Part shown: positions 43,859-51,594 of the stretch, piece by piece
How positions within the stretch are numbered: position 1 is the stretch's first letter
Layout of the letters: each line of letters begins with the position of its first letter
DNA from: Pseudoduganella guangdongensis
GTDB lineage: Bacteria > Pseudomonadota > Gammaproteobacteria > Burkholderiales > Burkholderiaceae_D
Direction of reading: 5' to 3'
Length of the DNA: 64,000 nucleotides
Assembly: GCF_009857475.1 (NCBI RefSeq)
Contig: NZ_WWCJ01000024.1
Coordinates: forward strand, 22,215-86,214
Program-made: the position numbers and the translations under genes
The notes under the pieces: generated by a model
The model's input: only the letters and a program-made list of their open reading frames with translations
What the model was told of the DNA's origin: nothing
Database searches by the model: none

Positions 43859-44218
43859 AACGATCTTTCAAGTTGCGTGGGCGCTGATCTTAACAATACT
43901 TGCTACGGTCTGTGAAGCTGTCGTTTTTGAGTCATGGAATGATTCTGCGGTGTCATCAAAATTGCGTAAACTTGTAGCAAAAAGGGTGCGCCGCAAAAAT
44001 AATTTCCAATAGTGCTTCATAGTTATCAGATTGGTACTAAAATTACGCTATCAACAACCGTAAACGTAAGTAGACACAAAAGGTTGGTATCGAAGTTGTT
44101 TCCGCGAAGCTGGGTATTTTGCTTATTTACAACGGACAGAATGTTGTCCTGTGTCAATAAGTGGTAATATAGGGAAACTAATTCCGATTTAACAGGCACT
44201 GCAAACTAAAGGAATAAC
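43859..44218. other. A/T-rich intergenic region between xthA and an unknown gene
   Basis: 360 bases, far richer in A/T than the surroundings. No credible gene: open frames are short and lack Shine-Dalgarno sequences. The left end should hold the xthA promoter, which I cannot pin down. The right end holds an extended -10 promoter (44144-44170). A small dyad GGACA-N6-TGTCC at about 44134-44149 overlaps the -35 region and may be an operator. The drop in GC could mark an old insertion. Confidence 0.5.
44144..44170 (+). promoter_or_regulatory. Promoter of the small unknown gene pair
   Basis: An extended -10 element TGG-TAATAT (TAATAT at 44165-44170) with a weaker TTGTCC (44144-44149) 15 bases upstream. 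It would start transcription near 44177, 42 bases ahead of the ATG. Confidence 0.5.
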
Positions 44219-44575
44219 ATGCGATCTGCATTCGAAGCATGGGCGCAGAAGGACGGCCAAATCGTCCGCCGGCGCGAAGACAAGCCAGACGAGTATCTGG
44301 TTTATGAAACGCAACGCCGTTGGCTGATCTGGCAAGCGGCGCTGGAACATGGCAAGTCGCCAGCGGGCCGCAAGTCGGCCAAGGAAGCGACTGCGGCGCG
44401 CGCCGCCGTGGCACAGCGACCAACCGCCATGGCAACAGCCGACGCCGAAGTGCGTAACCAGGTTCTGAACGAAGTCCTCGACGCGTTCCAGGGCATTGGG
44501 GGCGGCAATGGCATGGATGACATCCTGAATGTCATCCAGGGCCTCAAGCAGAAAAAAGCCCAATCGGGCGAATGA
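44219..44575 (+). CDS. Unknown soluble protein of 118 residues
   Basis: No signal peptide or membrane span. The N-terminal half has MRSAFEAWAQKDGQIVRRRED and YLVYETQRRWLIWQAALEHG, an aromatic/charged pattern; the middle is Ala/Thr-rich and probably flexible; the C-terminus is helical (VLDAFQGIGGG, LNVIQGLKQKK). A strong AAAGGAAT lies before the ATG, so it is clearly expressed. I recognise no family. A lipoprotein gene begins 10 bases downstream and is probably co-transcribed. Confidence 0.65.
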   Translation: MRSAFEAWAQKDGQIVRRREDKPDEYLVYETQRRWLIWQAALEHGKSPAGRKSAKEATAARAAVAQRPTAMATADAEVRNQVLNEVLDAFQGIGGGNGMDDILNVIQGLKQKKAQSGE

Positions 44576-44585
44576 GTCTGCCTGC

Positions 44586-45041
44586 ATGCCATCCAGGCTG
44601 AGCCGAGTGGCGTCCGCTGCATTCCTTGCAGCGGCGTTGGCTGGTTGCGCGACCTTGTTCGATTCGACCGAGCAGACCGTTTTGGTGCAGACCGTGCTGG
44701 ACCACCAGCAGGTGTCTGGCATCGGCTGTGTGCTGTCGAACGACAAGGGGCGCTGGTTCGTCACTTCTCCCGGGCGCGTGACCGTGCAGAAAAGCACCCA
44801 GCCGCTCGTGGTGGACTGTCGCCGCGAGGATGTCTGGGCCTTCGACCAAATCGAAGCGCGCCAGAATGCTTCTCGCTGGGGCAATATCATCTTCACCCTT
44901 GGCGCCGGCCAGATCGTCGACAAGCAGACGGGCGCCGGCTTTGACCTGCCGTCGACGCTGACCGTGGTCTTGCAGCGCGGCGATGGCGCGGCGGCACGCG
45001 GGGCGCCCGCCCAGCAGCCGCAACCTACCACGATCTATTAA
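44586..45041 (+). CDS. Small outer-membrane lipoprotein of unknown function
   Basis: 151 residues from the ATG at 44586; an open frame begins earlier but the signal peptide starts here. The lipobox is LAGC (Cys19 in AALAGCATLF). The mature part, about 130 residues, is beta-rich (TVLVQTVLDHQQVSGIGCVLSNDKGRWFVTSPGRVTV) with two further cysteines (in GIGCVL and VDCRRED) that may form a disulfide. The Gln/Pro end is unordered. Similar small lipoproteins are common in Oxalobacteraceae, but no function is known to me. Confidence 0.75.
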   Translation: MPSRLSRVASAAFLAAALAGCATLFDSTEQTVLVQTVLDHQQVSGIGCVLSNDKGRWFVTSPGRVTVQKSTQPLVVDCRREDVWAFDQIEARQNASRWGNIIFTLGAGQIVDKQTGAGFDLPSTLTVVLQRGDGAAARGAPAQQPQPTTIY

Positions 45042-45130
45042 GCACCGCCGGCCTGCTGCAGTTACTGCGCCAGGCTGGCTTCCGTGCGTTTCCATTCCCC
45101 CGATATTTCGCAGGACAATGCGGCCAGCGC

Positions 45131-45754
45131 TTATGCGAGCAAGGCGATGAGCGGCTGGTCGTTGGCGTGGGTGGCGAATGCGGCGAGCTGCGCGCGTGGC
45201 ACCAGGTGCACGGCCTGCGTTTCCCAGCCCATGGCCGACGGCGTGCCGCCGACGCGGCGTGCGCGGTAATAGCGGGTGAAGGTCTGGCTGCGCGAGGAGT
45301 CGGCCAGGAAGCCGGTGATGACGACCTGCAGTCCGGATTCTTCAAACGCTTCGCGGATCGCACTGGCCTGCAGGCTGAAGCCCGCTTCCACGCGGCCCTT
45401 GGGGAAGGTGGCCTGGTAGCCGCCGAACTGGTTGGACGGCGCCACCAGCCAGATGCGGCCATCATCTTCTTCGATCACTACGCCGGCGGCGGCGGCTTTA
45501 CCGGGCGGGAGGATGAAGGGCTGCTCCTCAATGGCAGCCTGGCCCGGCACCATGGCCCAGGCTTGATCGTCGGCGGGCACGTCGCGCCAGGGGGTGAAGG
45601 CTATGCCGGCCAGTGCGGGCGGCATGTCGCCCTGGGGCAGGACGGTGGCGCTTTGACCGGCTTGCCGCCAGTGCTCAAGCGGTGTGGGGAGGGACGGAGT
45701 GCGGATGACAACGGGGCGGCCCTTGTCGTCGGGGTAGGGGTGGTAGCAGGTCAT
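45131..45754 (-). CDS. NUDIX hydrolase with N-terminal extension
   Basis: 207 residues. The Nudix box is GRVEAGFSLQASAIREAFEE: the REAFEE metal-binding part is intact, while the first Glu of the consensus (G-x5-E) is replaced by Phe. About 80 residues of an added N-terminal region precede it (YHPYPDDKGRPVVIRTP). The family hydrolyses nucleoside diphosphate-linked compounds; the substrate is not predictable. The ATG has no Shine-Dalgarno and comes only 7 bases after the T-run of the pepA terminator on the same strand, so expression may depend on read-through or on a leaderless message. Confidence 0.82.
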   Translation of the reverse strand: MTCYHPYPDDKGRPVVIRTPSLPTPLEHWRQAGQSATVLPQGDMPPALAGIAFTPWRDVPADDQAWAMVPGQAAIEEQPFILPPGKAAAAGVVIEEDDGRIWLVAPSNQFGGYQATFPKGRVEAGFSLQASAIREAFEESGLQVVITGFLADSSRSQTFTRYYRARRVGGTPSAMGWETQAVHLVPRAQLAAFATHANDQPLIALLA

Positions 45755-45760
45755 GAAAGC

Positions 45761-45788
45761 AAAAAGGGCGGGATTGCTCCCGCCCTTT
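45761..45788 (-). terminator. pepA intrinsic terminator
   Basis: AAAGGGCGGG (45763-45772) pairs with CCCGCCCTTT (45779-45788) around a 6-base loop, with five Ts on the minus strand at 45765-45761. It lies between pepA and the NUDIX gene. Confidence 0.85.
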
Positions 45789-45799
45789 GTTCGCCTTGA

Positions 45800-47293
45800 T
45801 TAAGCGCGGCTGATCAGGAAGTTGGCCAGCAGCGGTACCGGACGGCCGGTGGCGCCTTTCGCGCCGCCCGAACGCCAGGCGGTGCCGGCGATATCGACGT
45901 GCGCCCATGGATACTTGCGGGTGAAGTTTTCCAGGAAGGCGGCAGCGGTGCAGGATGCGCCGCCCGGGGAGCCGATATTGGCCAGGTCAGCGAAGTTGGA
46001 CTTCAGCTGCTCGTTGTACTGCTCGCCGATCGGCAGGCGCCATGCGGTGTCGCCGGTGGCTTTGCCGGCGGCCAGCAGGGAGTCGGCCAGCGCGTTGCCC
46101 GCGTCGTCGTCACGCGCGAAGACGCCGCTGTTGTGATGGCCCAGGGCGACGATGCAGGCGCCGGTCAGGGTCGCCACGTCGATCACGGCGGCCGGGTTGA
46201 ATCGCTCGGCGTAGGTCAGCGCGTCGCACAGGATCAGGCGGCCTTCGGCGTCGGTGTTCAGGATCTCGATGGTCAGGCCGTTCATCGAGGTGACGATGTC
46301 GCCCGGCTTGGTGGCGCGGCCGGAAGGCATGTTTTCGCAAGCGGCGACGATGCCGATCACGTTGGATTTCAGGCCCATTTCGCCGATGGCGCGGAAGGTG
46401 CCCAACACGGAGCCGGCGCCGCACATATCGTATTTCATCTCGTCCATGCCAGGACCGGCCTTGATCGAGATGCCGCCGGTGTCGAAGGTGATGCCTTTGC
46501 CCACCAGGACGGTCGGTGCGTCCTTGGTCTTGCCGCCTTTGTGCTTCAGGACGATGAACTTGGGCGCCTGCTCGGAGCCGTTGGTGACGGACAGGAAGGA
46601 ACCCATTTTCAGGGCTTCCATCTGCTTGCGGTCCAGGATTTCGACGTCAAAGCCGAAGTCCTTGCCCAGCTTCTTGGCGACGTTGGCCAGGTAGGTCGGG
46701 GTGCAGACGTTGGCGGACAGGTTGCCCAGGTCCTTGGTCAGCTCCATGCCGTTGGCGATGGCGACCGCCTGCGACAGCGCCAGCTTGGTGGCGGCGTTGT
46801 TGGCCACGGCCAGGGCGATCTTCTTCGGACCGGTCCATGCCGGGTCCTTCTTGGACTTCTGGGAATCGGTGCGGTACACGGCGTCGCGGCCTGCCAGAAC
46901 GGCGGCGCGGATGGCCCAGTCAACCTCGCGGCCTTTCACTTCGTCCAGCGGCAATGCGATAATAGCGTCCGTCGAGGCGACGGTGCCCAGTGCCTTGATG
47001 GCGGCATTGATGGCGGAGCTGATGGCTTTTTCAGCAATCGCTTCGTCGCTGCCCAGACCCACCAGCAGCACGCGTTCAGCGGTGGCGCCTTTCAGGCCGC
47101 GCAGCAGCAGGGTGGTGCCGGCTTTGCCGGTGATGTCGCCGGACTTCAGCGCGGCGGTGATTTCACCGGCGCTGTCGAGGGCTTTAGCCGCTTTCGAGAG
47201 TTTCTTGTTTTCGAAGACGCCGACCACGACGCAGCCGCTTTTGGCGCTGGCAATGGTGTTCTTGGCGTCGAATGCTTTTATGCTAAAGTCCAT
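45800..47293 (-). CDS. pepA: Leucyl aminopeptidase (M17)
   Basis: 497 residues from the ATG at 47293, preceded by AAGGAG. Metal and catalytic residues are present: VGKGITFDTGGISIK (Lys and Asp), MKYDMCGAGSVLG, and NTDAEGRLILCDAL with Asp and Glu ligands plus the catalytic Arg. The enzyme removes N-terminal residues from peptides in the cytosol. In E. coli PepA also binds DNA in site-specific recombination; nothing here shows that. A -10-like TATAAT on the minus strand (47327-47322) lies in the 42-base gap to lptF. Confidence 0.96.
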   Translation of the reverse strand: MDFSIKAFDAKNTIASAKSGCVVVGVFENKKLSKAAKALDSAGEITAALKSGDITGKAGTTLLLRGLKGATAERVLLVGLGSDEAIAEKAISSAINAAIKALGTVASTDAIIALPLDEVKGREVDWAIRAAVLAGRDAVYRTDSQKSKKDPAWTGPKKIALAVANNAATKLALSQAVAIANGMELTKDLGNLSANVCTPTYLANVAKKLGKDFGFDVEILDRKQMEALKMGSFLSVTNGSEQAPKFIVLKHKGGKTKDAPTVLVGKGITFDTGGISIKAGPGMDEMKYDMCGAGSVLGTFRAIGEMGLKSNVIGIVAACENMPSGRATKPGDIVTSMNGLTIEILNTDAEGRLILCDALTYAERFNPAAVIDVATLTGACIVALGHHNSGVFARDDDAGNALADSLLAAGKATGDTAWRLPIGEQYNEQLKSNFADLANIGSPGGASCTAAAFLENFTRKYPWAHVDIAGTAWRSGGAKGATGRPVPLLANFLISRA

Positions 47294-47335
47294 TTGGTTT
47301 CTCCTTAATTTTGTAGAACGAATTATAAACGTCGA

Positions 47336-48454
47336 ATGATTTTCCATCGCGCCCTCCGCCGTGAGCTGGTCAGCTCTGCCGGGGCCTCCTTTACGGTACT
47401 GTTCTCGATCCTCCTGACGTGGACCCTGATTTCGATCCTCGGTAAAGCCGCAGGGGGCAAGGTCGCGTCCAGCGATGTCATTGCGCTTATTGCGTTCGCA
47501 GCCCTGAATTATCTGCCAATTGTCCTGATTTTCACCAGTTTTATTTCAGTCCTGATGGTGGTGACCCGCATCTACAAGGATTCGGAGATGGTGGTGTGGT
47601 TCGCCTCTGGCGTCAGCCTGACGCGCTTCATCAAGCCGGTGCTGATGTTCGCCTTGCCCCTGATCGTGCTGACCGGCGTGCTCAGTTTTTATGCCACGCC
47701 GTGGGCGCGTTCCAAGACCGGCGAGTATGTGGAGCGCTTTACCAAGCGCGAAGACCTGCAAAAGGTGTCGCCGGGCCAGTTCAAGGAATCGTCCTCCGCC
47801 AACCGCATCTTCTTTGTGGAAGGCGTTTCCGGCAGCAGTGCGGTGGTGCGCAATGTCTTCGTCAACCAGATCGATGCCAAGGGCACGTCCGTGGTGGTGG
47901 CCAGCGAGGGCGTGATCGAAACCCTGCCTTCGGGCGACCGCCACCTGGTGCTGAAAAACGGCCGCCGCTACCAGGGCAAGCCGGGCGACGCCGATTTCCA
48001 GAGCATGGAGTTTGAGCGCTACAGCATGCGCGTGTCGCAGCAGACCACGGAAGTGGGCGGGCAGAAGGAGGCCAAGAGCCTGCCGACCAGCGAGTTGCTG
48101 GCCGCCGGCAGCGACTCGGCCAAGGGGGAGCTGATGTGGCGCATGTCGATGCCGCTGGCCTGCATGGGGCTGGTGCTGCTGGCGATCCCGCTTGGCTTCG
48201 TCAATCCGCGCGCCGGCAGCGCGACCAACCTGATTATCGCGGTGCTGATCTTCTTCACCTATAACAACCTGATTAATGTGATCGAATCCGGCATCCGGCG
48301 CGGCAAGTTCAACTTCGGCATGGCCTGGTGGCCGCTGCACCTCGGCATGGCGCTGACGGTGCTGGCGCTGTTCGCCTGGCGCCTGAACGTGAACCACCGC
48401 TACCATCCGCGCGCCTTGTGGGCGGCATTCAAACGCGGGGGCGCCAAGAAATGA
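47336..48454 (+). CDS. lptF: LptF, inner-membrane subunit of the LPS exporter
   Basis: 372 residues. Three N-terminal helices (RRELVSSAGASFTVLFSILLTWTLISIL) are followed by a periplasmic beta-jellyroll (about 120-250) and three C-terminal helices. MSMPLACMGLVLLAIPLGFVNPR is the conserved coupling segment. With LptG and LptB2 it lifts LPS out of the inner membrane to LptC. There is no Shine-Dalgarno before the ATG, and TATAAA ends 6 bases upstream, which hints at a leaderless message. Its stop overlaps the lptG ATG. Confidence 0.95.
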   Translation: MIFHRALRRELVSSAGASFTVLFSILLTWTLISILGKAAGGKVASSDVIALIAFAALNYLPIVLIFTSFISVLMVVTRIYKDSEMVVWFASGVSLTRFIKPVLMFALPLIVLTGVLSFYATPWARSKTGEYVERFTKREDLQKVSPGQFKESSSANRIFFVEGVSGSSAVVRNVFVNQIDAKGTSVVVASEGVIETLPSGDRHLVLKNGRRYQGKPGDADFQSMEFERYSMRVSQQTTEVGGQKEAKSLPTSELLAAGSDSAKGELMWRMSMPLACMGLVLLAIPLGFVNPRAGSATNLIIAVLIFFTYNNLINVIESGIRRGKFNFGMAWWPLHLGMALTVLALFAWRLNVNHRYHPRALWAAFKRGGAKK

Positions 48455-49620
48455 GGATTCTCCAGCGATATTTCTTCGTCTCGATCCTGCAGGCGGTGGC
48501 GTTCGCGCTGGCGGCGCTGCTTGGCCTGCAGGCTTTCTTCGACCTGACCGGCGAGCTGCCGGTGGTGGGCAAGAACGGCTACGGCATGGAGCACGCAGCG
48601 CTGTACATGCTGGCCATGATGCCGCAGCACGTGAACGAGGTGCTGCCGGTGGCGGCGCTGATCGGCACCATTTACACGATGGCGCAGTTCGCCTCGACTT
48701 CTGAATTCACCATCATGCGCGCTTCGTCCATGTCGACGCGCATGGCGGCGGGCATGGTCGGCAAGGTCGGCCTGGTGCTGGTTGTCCTGGCCTTTATCTT
48801 CGGCGAGCTGATTACCCCGCGCCTGGCGCCGCTGGCCGAGAAGCTGCGGCTGATGGGACGCGGCGCCACGGTGTCCTCCGAGTTCAAGTCGGGCATGTGG
48901 ACCAAGGACATCATCAAGAGCGAGGGCATGACCGGCGAAGTGCTGGGCACACGCTTCTTCAATGTGCGCGAGGTGCGTTCGGACGGCAAGCTGGCCGACG
49001 TCAAGCTGTACGACTTCGACATCCGTTTCCGCCTGCGTACCTTGACCTATGCCAAGTCGGCCGTCTTCAGCGGCAAGAACACCTGGATCCTGAGCGATGT
49101 GACCGAGAATATCTTCAGCAACCCGGCGCTGGCGGTGGAGGGCGCGGAAGCGACCCTGGCCAATAATTTCGGGCAGGAGACCGGCGCGGTGGAGATCAAA
49201 CAGTATGCCAGCAAGGAGCTGATTTCCGAGATCACGCCGCGCATCCTGTCGGTGTCGCGCTCGGATCCGGAGCGTATGTCGGCCATCGAGCTGGCGGTGT
49301 ATACCCGCCACTTGCAGGAGAATAAGCAGGAGACGGAACGCTTCAAGATCGCGTTCTGGAAAAAACTGTTCGACCCGATGGCGATTTTGGTGCTGATGGC
49401 GCTAGCGCTGCCGTTCGCCTACCTGCATACGCGCGCCGGCGGTGTGAGCCTTAAAATTTTCATCGGCATCATGATCGGCGTCAGCTTCCTGCTGGTGAAT
49501 ACGCTGTTCTCGCATATCGGTGTGCTGTCGGCCTTGCCGGCGTTCCTGACCGCCTTGATGCCCAGCTTGCTGTATTTGATGCTGGCGCTAGGGGCCTTGT
49601 ACTGGGTGGAGAGGCATTAG
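48451..49620 (+). CDS. lptG: LptG, inner-membrane subunit of the LPS exporter
   Basis: 389 residues from the ATG at 48451, overlapping the lptF TGA. MRILQRYFFVSILQAVAFALAALLGLQAFFDL is the first helix region; EVLPVAALIGTIYTMAQFASTSEFTIMRASSMS is diagnostic for LptG/LptF. The periplasmic jellyroll is at about 120-270 and WKKLFDPMAILVLMALALPFAY is the first helix of the C-terminal bundle. Partner of LptF in the LptB2FG transporter. Confidence 0.96.
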   Translation: MRILQRYFFVSILQAVAFALAALLGLQAFFDLTGELPVVGKNGYGMEHAALYMLAMMPQHVNEVLPVAALIGTIYTMAQFASTSEFTIMRASSMSTRMAAGMVGKVGLVLVVLAFIFGELITPRLAPLAEKLRLMGRGATVSSEFKSGMWTKDIIKSEGMTGEVLGTRFFNVREVRSDGKLADVKLYDFDIRFRLRTLTYAKSAVFSGKNTWILSDVTENIFSNPALAVEGAEATLANNFGQETGAVEIKQYASKELISEITPRILSVSRSDPERMSAIELAVYTRHLQENKQETERFKIAFWKKLFDPMAILVLMALALPFAYLHTRAGGVSLKIFIGIMIGVSFLLVNTLFSHIGVLSALPAFLTALMPSLLYLMLALGALYWVERH

Positions 49621-49621
49621 C

Positions 49622-50005
49622 ATGGGCGCACGCGCATTGGTATTGTTTGCACATGGCGCCCGCTCCGCCAGCTGGGCGGCGCCGTTCGAGCGCCTGCGCG
49701 ACATGGTCGCCGCCCGTTCGCCGGGGGTGGATGTGTCGCTGGCTTTCCTGGAGCTGATGTCGCCGCGCCTGCCGGAGCAGGTGGCGGCCCTGGCGGCGCA
49801 GGGTGTGGATGATGTAACGGTGGTGCCGGTGTTCCTGGGGCAGGGCGGCCATGTGCTGCGCGACCTGCCGCTGATCCTGGATGAATTGCGCCTGGCGCAC
49901 CCGGGTCTCGCCATCCGCGCCGTAGGCGCGGTGGGCGAGGACCCGGCGGTGCTGCGGGCGATGACGGATTACTGCTTGTCGGCGCTGCCCTCGGCTTTGG
50001 CGTGA
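49622..50005 (+). CDS. cbiX: CbiX/SirB-type sirohydrochlorin chelatase
   Basis: 127 residues, the short single-domain form. LVLFAHGARSASWAAPFERL carries the catalytic His of the CbiX family, and VPVFLGQGGHVLRDLP the second His. It inserts Fe (siroheme) or Co into sirohydrochlorin. A minus-strand cobA and a siroheme-using cysI are nearby, so iron insertion for siroheme is the probable role. The ATG is 1 base after the lptG stop, making it the third gene of that transcript. Its 3' end overlaps the convergent gene by 37 bases. Confidence 0.88.
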   Translation: MGARALVLFAHGARSASWAAPFERLRDMVAARSPGVDVSLAFLELMSPRLPEQVAALAAQGVDDVTVVPVFLGQGGHVLRDLPLILDELRLAHPGLAIRAVGAVGEDPAVLRAMTDYCLSALPSALA

Positions 50006-50721
50006 GCCACCATGGCGGCGATGGTGCTGCCCGGTTTGTCGAATTCACGTTGTACGGCGTCGCGCAGGGCGTCGGATTTCAGCGCCTCCAGCGCGGCGTT
50101 GCTGGCCTTGAATGCTTCTTCATCTTCGCCCAGGCGGCGCAGCACTTCCACCACCAGGCGTACTTCCTTGGCGTAGTTCAGCACGAAGGCCAGCAGTTGC
50201 GGGGCGGACGAGGTGTTGCCGCGCTTGGCCATTTCTTCGGCAAAGTCGTTGACGCGGGTGGCCAGGGCGGTGATGCGGGCCACCGGGTCGGGCAGGTAGC
50301 GGCGCGCCAGCGCGAAGTCTTCCACGGCGACCAGGGCCGGCAGGGCCAGGTCGGCGCAGTCCCTGGCCAGCTCGGGTAGCTGGGTGTCGAGTTGCGTGAA
50401 CAGTTCGTGGGTGGAGCGGTCGTCGCCCAGGGCGCTGTTGATGGCGCTGATGTCCTGGAACAGGCCGAGCGTGGCGCCGCCGTTCAGGATGCGCTGGGTA
50501 TCGCGGTCGCGGATCGCTTGCAGGGCGCGGCGCGCCAGGGGGAATTGTTCGGCCAGGTAGATCCAGTCGCGCAGCGCGAAGGACAGGCGGATGCCGGCCA
50601 GGCTTGGGTCTTCGGCCAGGGCGTGTTCGTGGAACCACAGGTGGTCGCGCAGGGCATCTTCGTATTTGCCGGCCAGGCGCGCATTGCGGGCGCGCTCCAG
50701 GATTTCGTGGGCTTGGCTCAT
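49969..50721 (-). CDS. Unknown helical cytosolic protein, TPR-like
   Basis: 250 residues, AGAGAGGT before the ATG. No signal or membrane span. The N-terminal half looks like TPR/solenoid helices (ILERARNARLAGKYEDALRDHLWFHEHAL; PLARRALQAIRDRDTQRIL). FNSALG-type and LVAVEDFALARRYLPDP stretches follow, and the end is Lys/Glu/Ala rich. I recognise no family name. It is downstream of cobA on the same strand but separated by a large palindromic repeat, which may mark or weaken the end of the cys operon. Confidence 0.7.
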   Translation of the reverse strand: MSQAHEILERARNARLAGKYEDALRDHLWFHEHALAEDPSLAGIRLSFALRDWIYLAEQFPLARRALQAIRDRDTQRILNGGATLGLFQDISAINSALGDDRSTHELFTQLDTQLPELARDCADLALPALVAVEDFALARRYLPDPVARITALATRVNDFAEEMAKRGNTSSAPQLLAFVLNYAKEVRLVVEVLRRLGEDEEAFKASNAALEALKSDALRDAVQREFDKPGSTIAAMVAHAKAEGSADKQ

Positions 50722-50760
50722 GTTTACCTCTCTTTTTGCAAGGTCGGTATTTTACGCCCA

Positions 50761-50862
50761 AACCGGTAAACCGGTAGTCTGACCCGCAGGGTCAGACACC
50801 TGACAGTCGGCCGCCGCGAGCCTGGTGTCTGACCCTGCGGGTCAGACACCGCTTTACCGGTT
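50761..50862. repeat. 102-bp imperfect palindromic element overlapping the 3' end of cobA
   Basis: Arms 50761-50800 and 50824-50862 are reverse complements over about 38 of 40 positions: a perfect 24-bp inner block built on GTCTGACCCGCAGGGTCAGA and a perfect 10-bp outer block AACCGGTAAA, with a small mismatch zone between. The loop is 23 bases. The inner block is itself almost palindromic. The cobA stop (TAA, 50856-50854) and last two codons lie within the right arm. There is no T-run, so it is not a standard terminator. Confidence 0.88.
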
Positions 50863-51570
50863 CTGGCGCGGCCGGGCCGCCATGGCGTTGCCGAGCATGA
50901 CCAGCACCGGCCCATGCGCCGCAGGCAGTCCATGCGCCAGCTCGGCCAGGGTGATGCGCTCAATACGTTGGTCAGCTCGGCTGACGTTTTCGATAACCAC
51001 CACCGGCGTTTCCGGTGCGCGGCCCTGGGACAGCAGGTGGTTGGCAGTGGCGATCGCTTCACGCCCGCCCATATACTGCACCAGCGTATCGGTGGAAGGA
51101 ATGGTCAACTCTTCCGGATGCCCCGGCGCCGTGGAAGAAGTAAAGAACGCCACGCTGCGCGCCACCCCCCGCTTGGTCAGCGGCTGCAAGGTCGCGGCGG
51201 CCGCAGCAACCGCAGTCGTAATGCCCGGCACGACTTCCACCTCGATGCCCTCGGCCTCCAGCGCCGACAATTCCTCATCGGCGCGTCCGAACAGCATCGG
51301 ATCGCCGCCCTTCAGCCGCACAACGCGCTGGTAGCGCGCCGCGCATTCGACCAGTTGCTGGTTGATGAAATCCTGCGCCGCCGAGCGCTGGCCGGCCCGC
51401 TTGCCGACCGAGATCTTCTCGGCCTGCGGGCACAGTTCCAGCATTTCCGGCGTCACCAGCGCGTCGTACAGCACCACCTCGGCCTGGGCCAGCAGGCGTG
51501 CGCCGCGTAAGGTGATCAGGTCCTGCGCCCCGGGTCCAGCTCCAATCAAATACACCTTCCCGTATGGCAT
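50854..51570 (-). CDS. cobA: Uroporphyrinogen-III C-methyltransferase (SUMT)
   Basis: 238 residues, single domain (no CysG dehydrogenase/chelatase part). GKVYLIGAGPGAQDLITLRGARLL, VVRLKGGDPMLFGRADEE and VVPGITTAVAAAA are the conserved SAM-binding motifs of SUMT. It makes precorrin-2 for siroheme, the cofactor of CysI encoded in the same operon. It is 24 bases downstream of cysN. Without CysG it needs a separate dehydrogenase; CbiX near by could insert the iron. Confidence 0.94.
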   Translation of the reverse strand: MPYGKVYLIGAGPGAQDLITLRGARLLAQAEVVLYDALVTPEMLELCPQAEKISVGKRAGQRSAAQDFINQQLVECAARYQRVVRLKGGDPMLFGRADEELSALEAEGIEVEVVPGITTAVAAAAATLQPLTKRGVARSVAFFTSSTAPGHPEELTIPSTDTLVQYMGGREAIATANHLLSQGRAPETPVVVIENVSRADQRIERITLAELAHGLPAAHGPVLVMLGNAMAARPRQNR

Positions 51571-51594
51571 TGCGCAGGCTCCTTGGCGGTTAGC

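Noticed and set aside
43737..44012. 91-codon frame crossing the xthA start and the A/T-rich gap
   Set aside because: Most of it lies antisense to xthA; the rest is short, without Shine-Dalgarno or family features.
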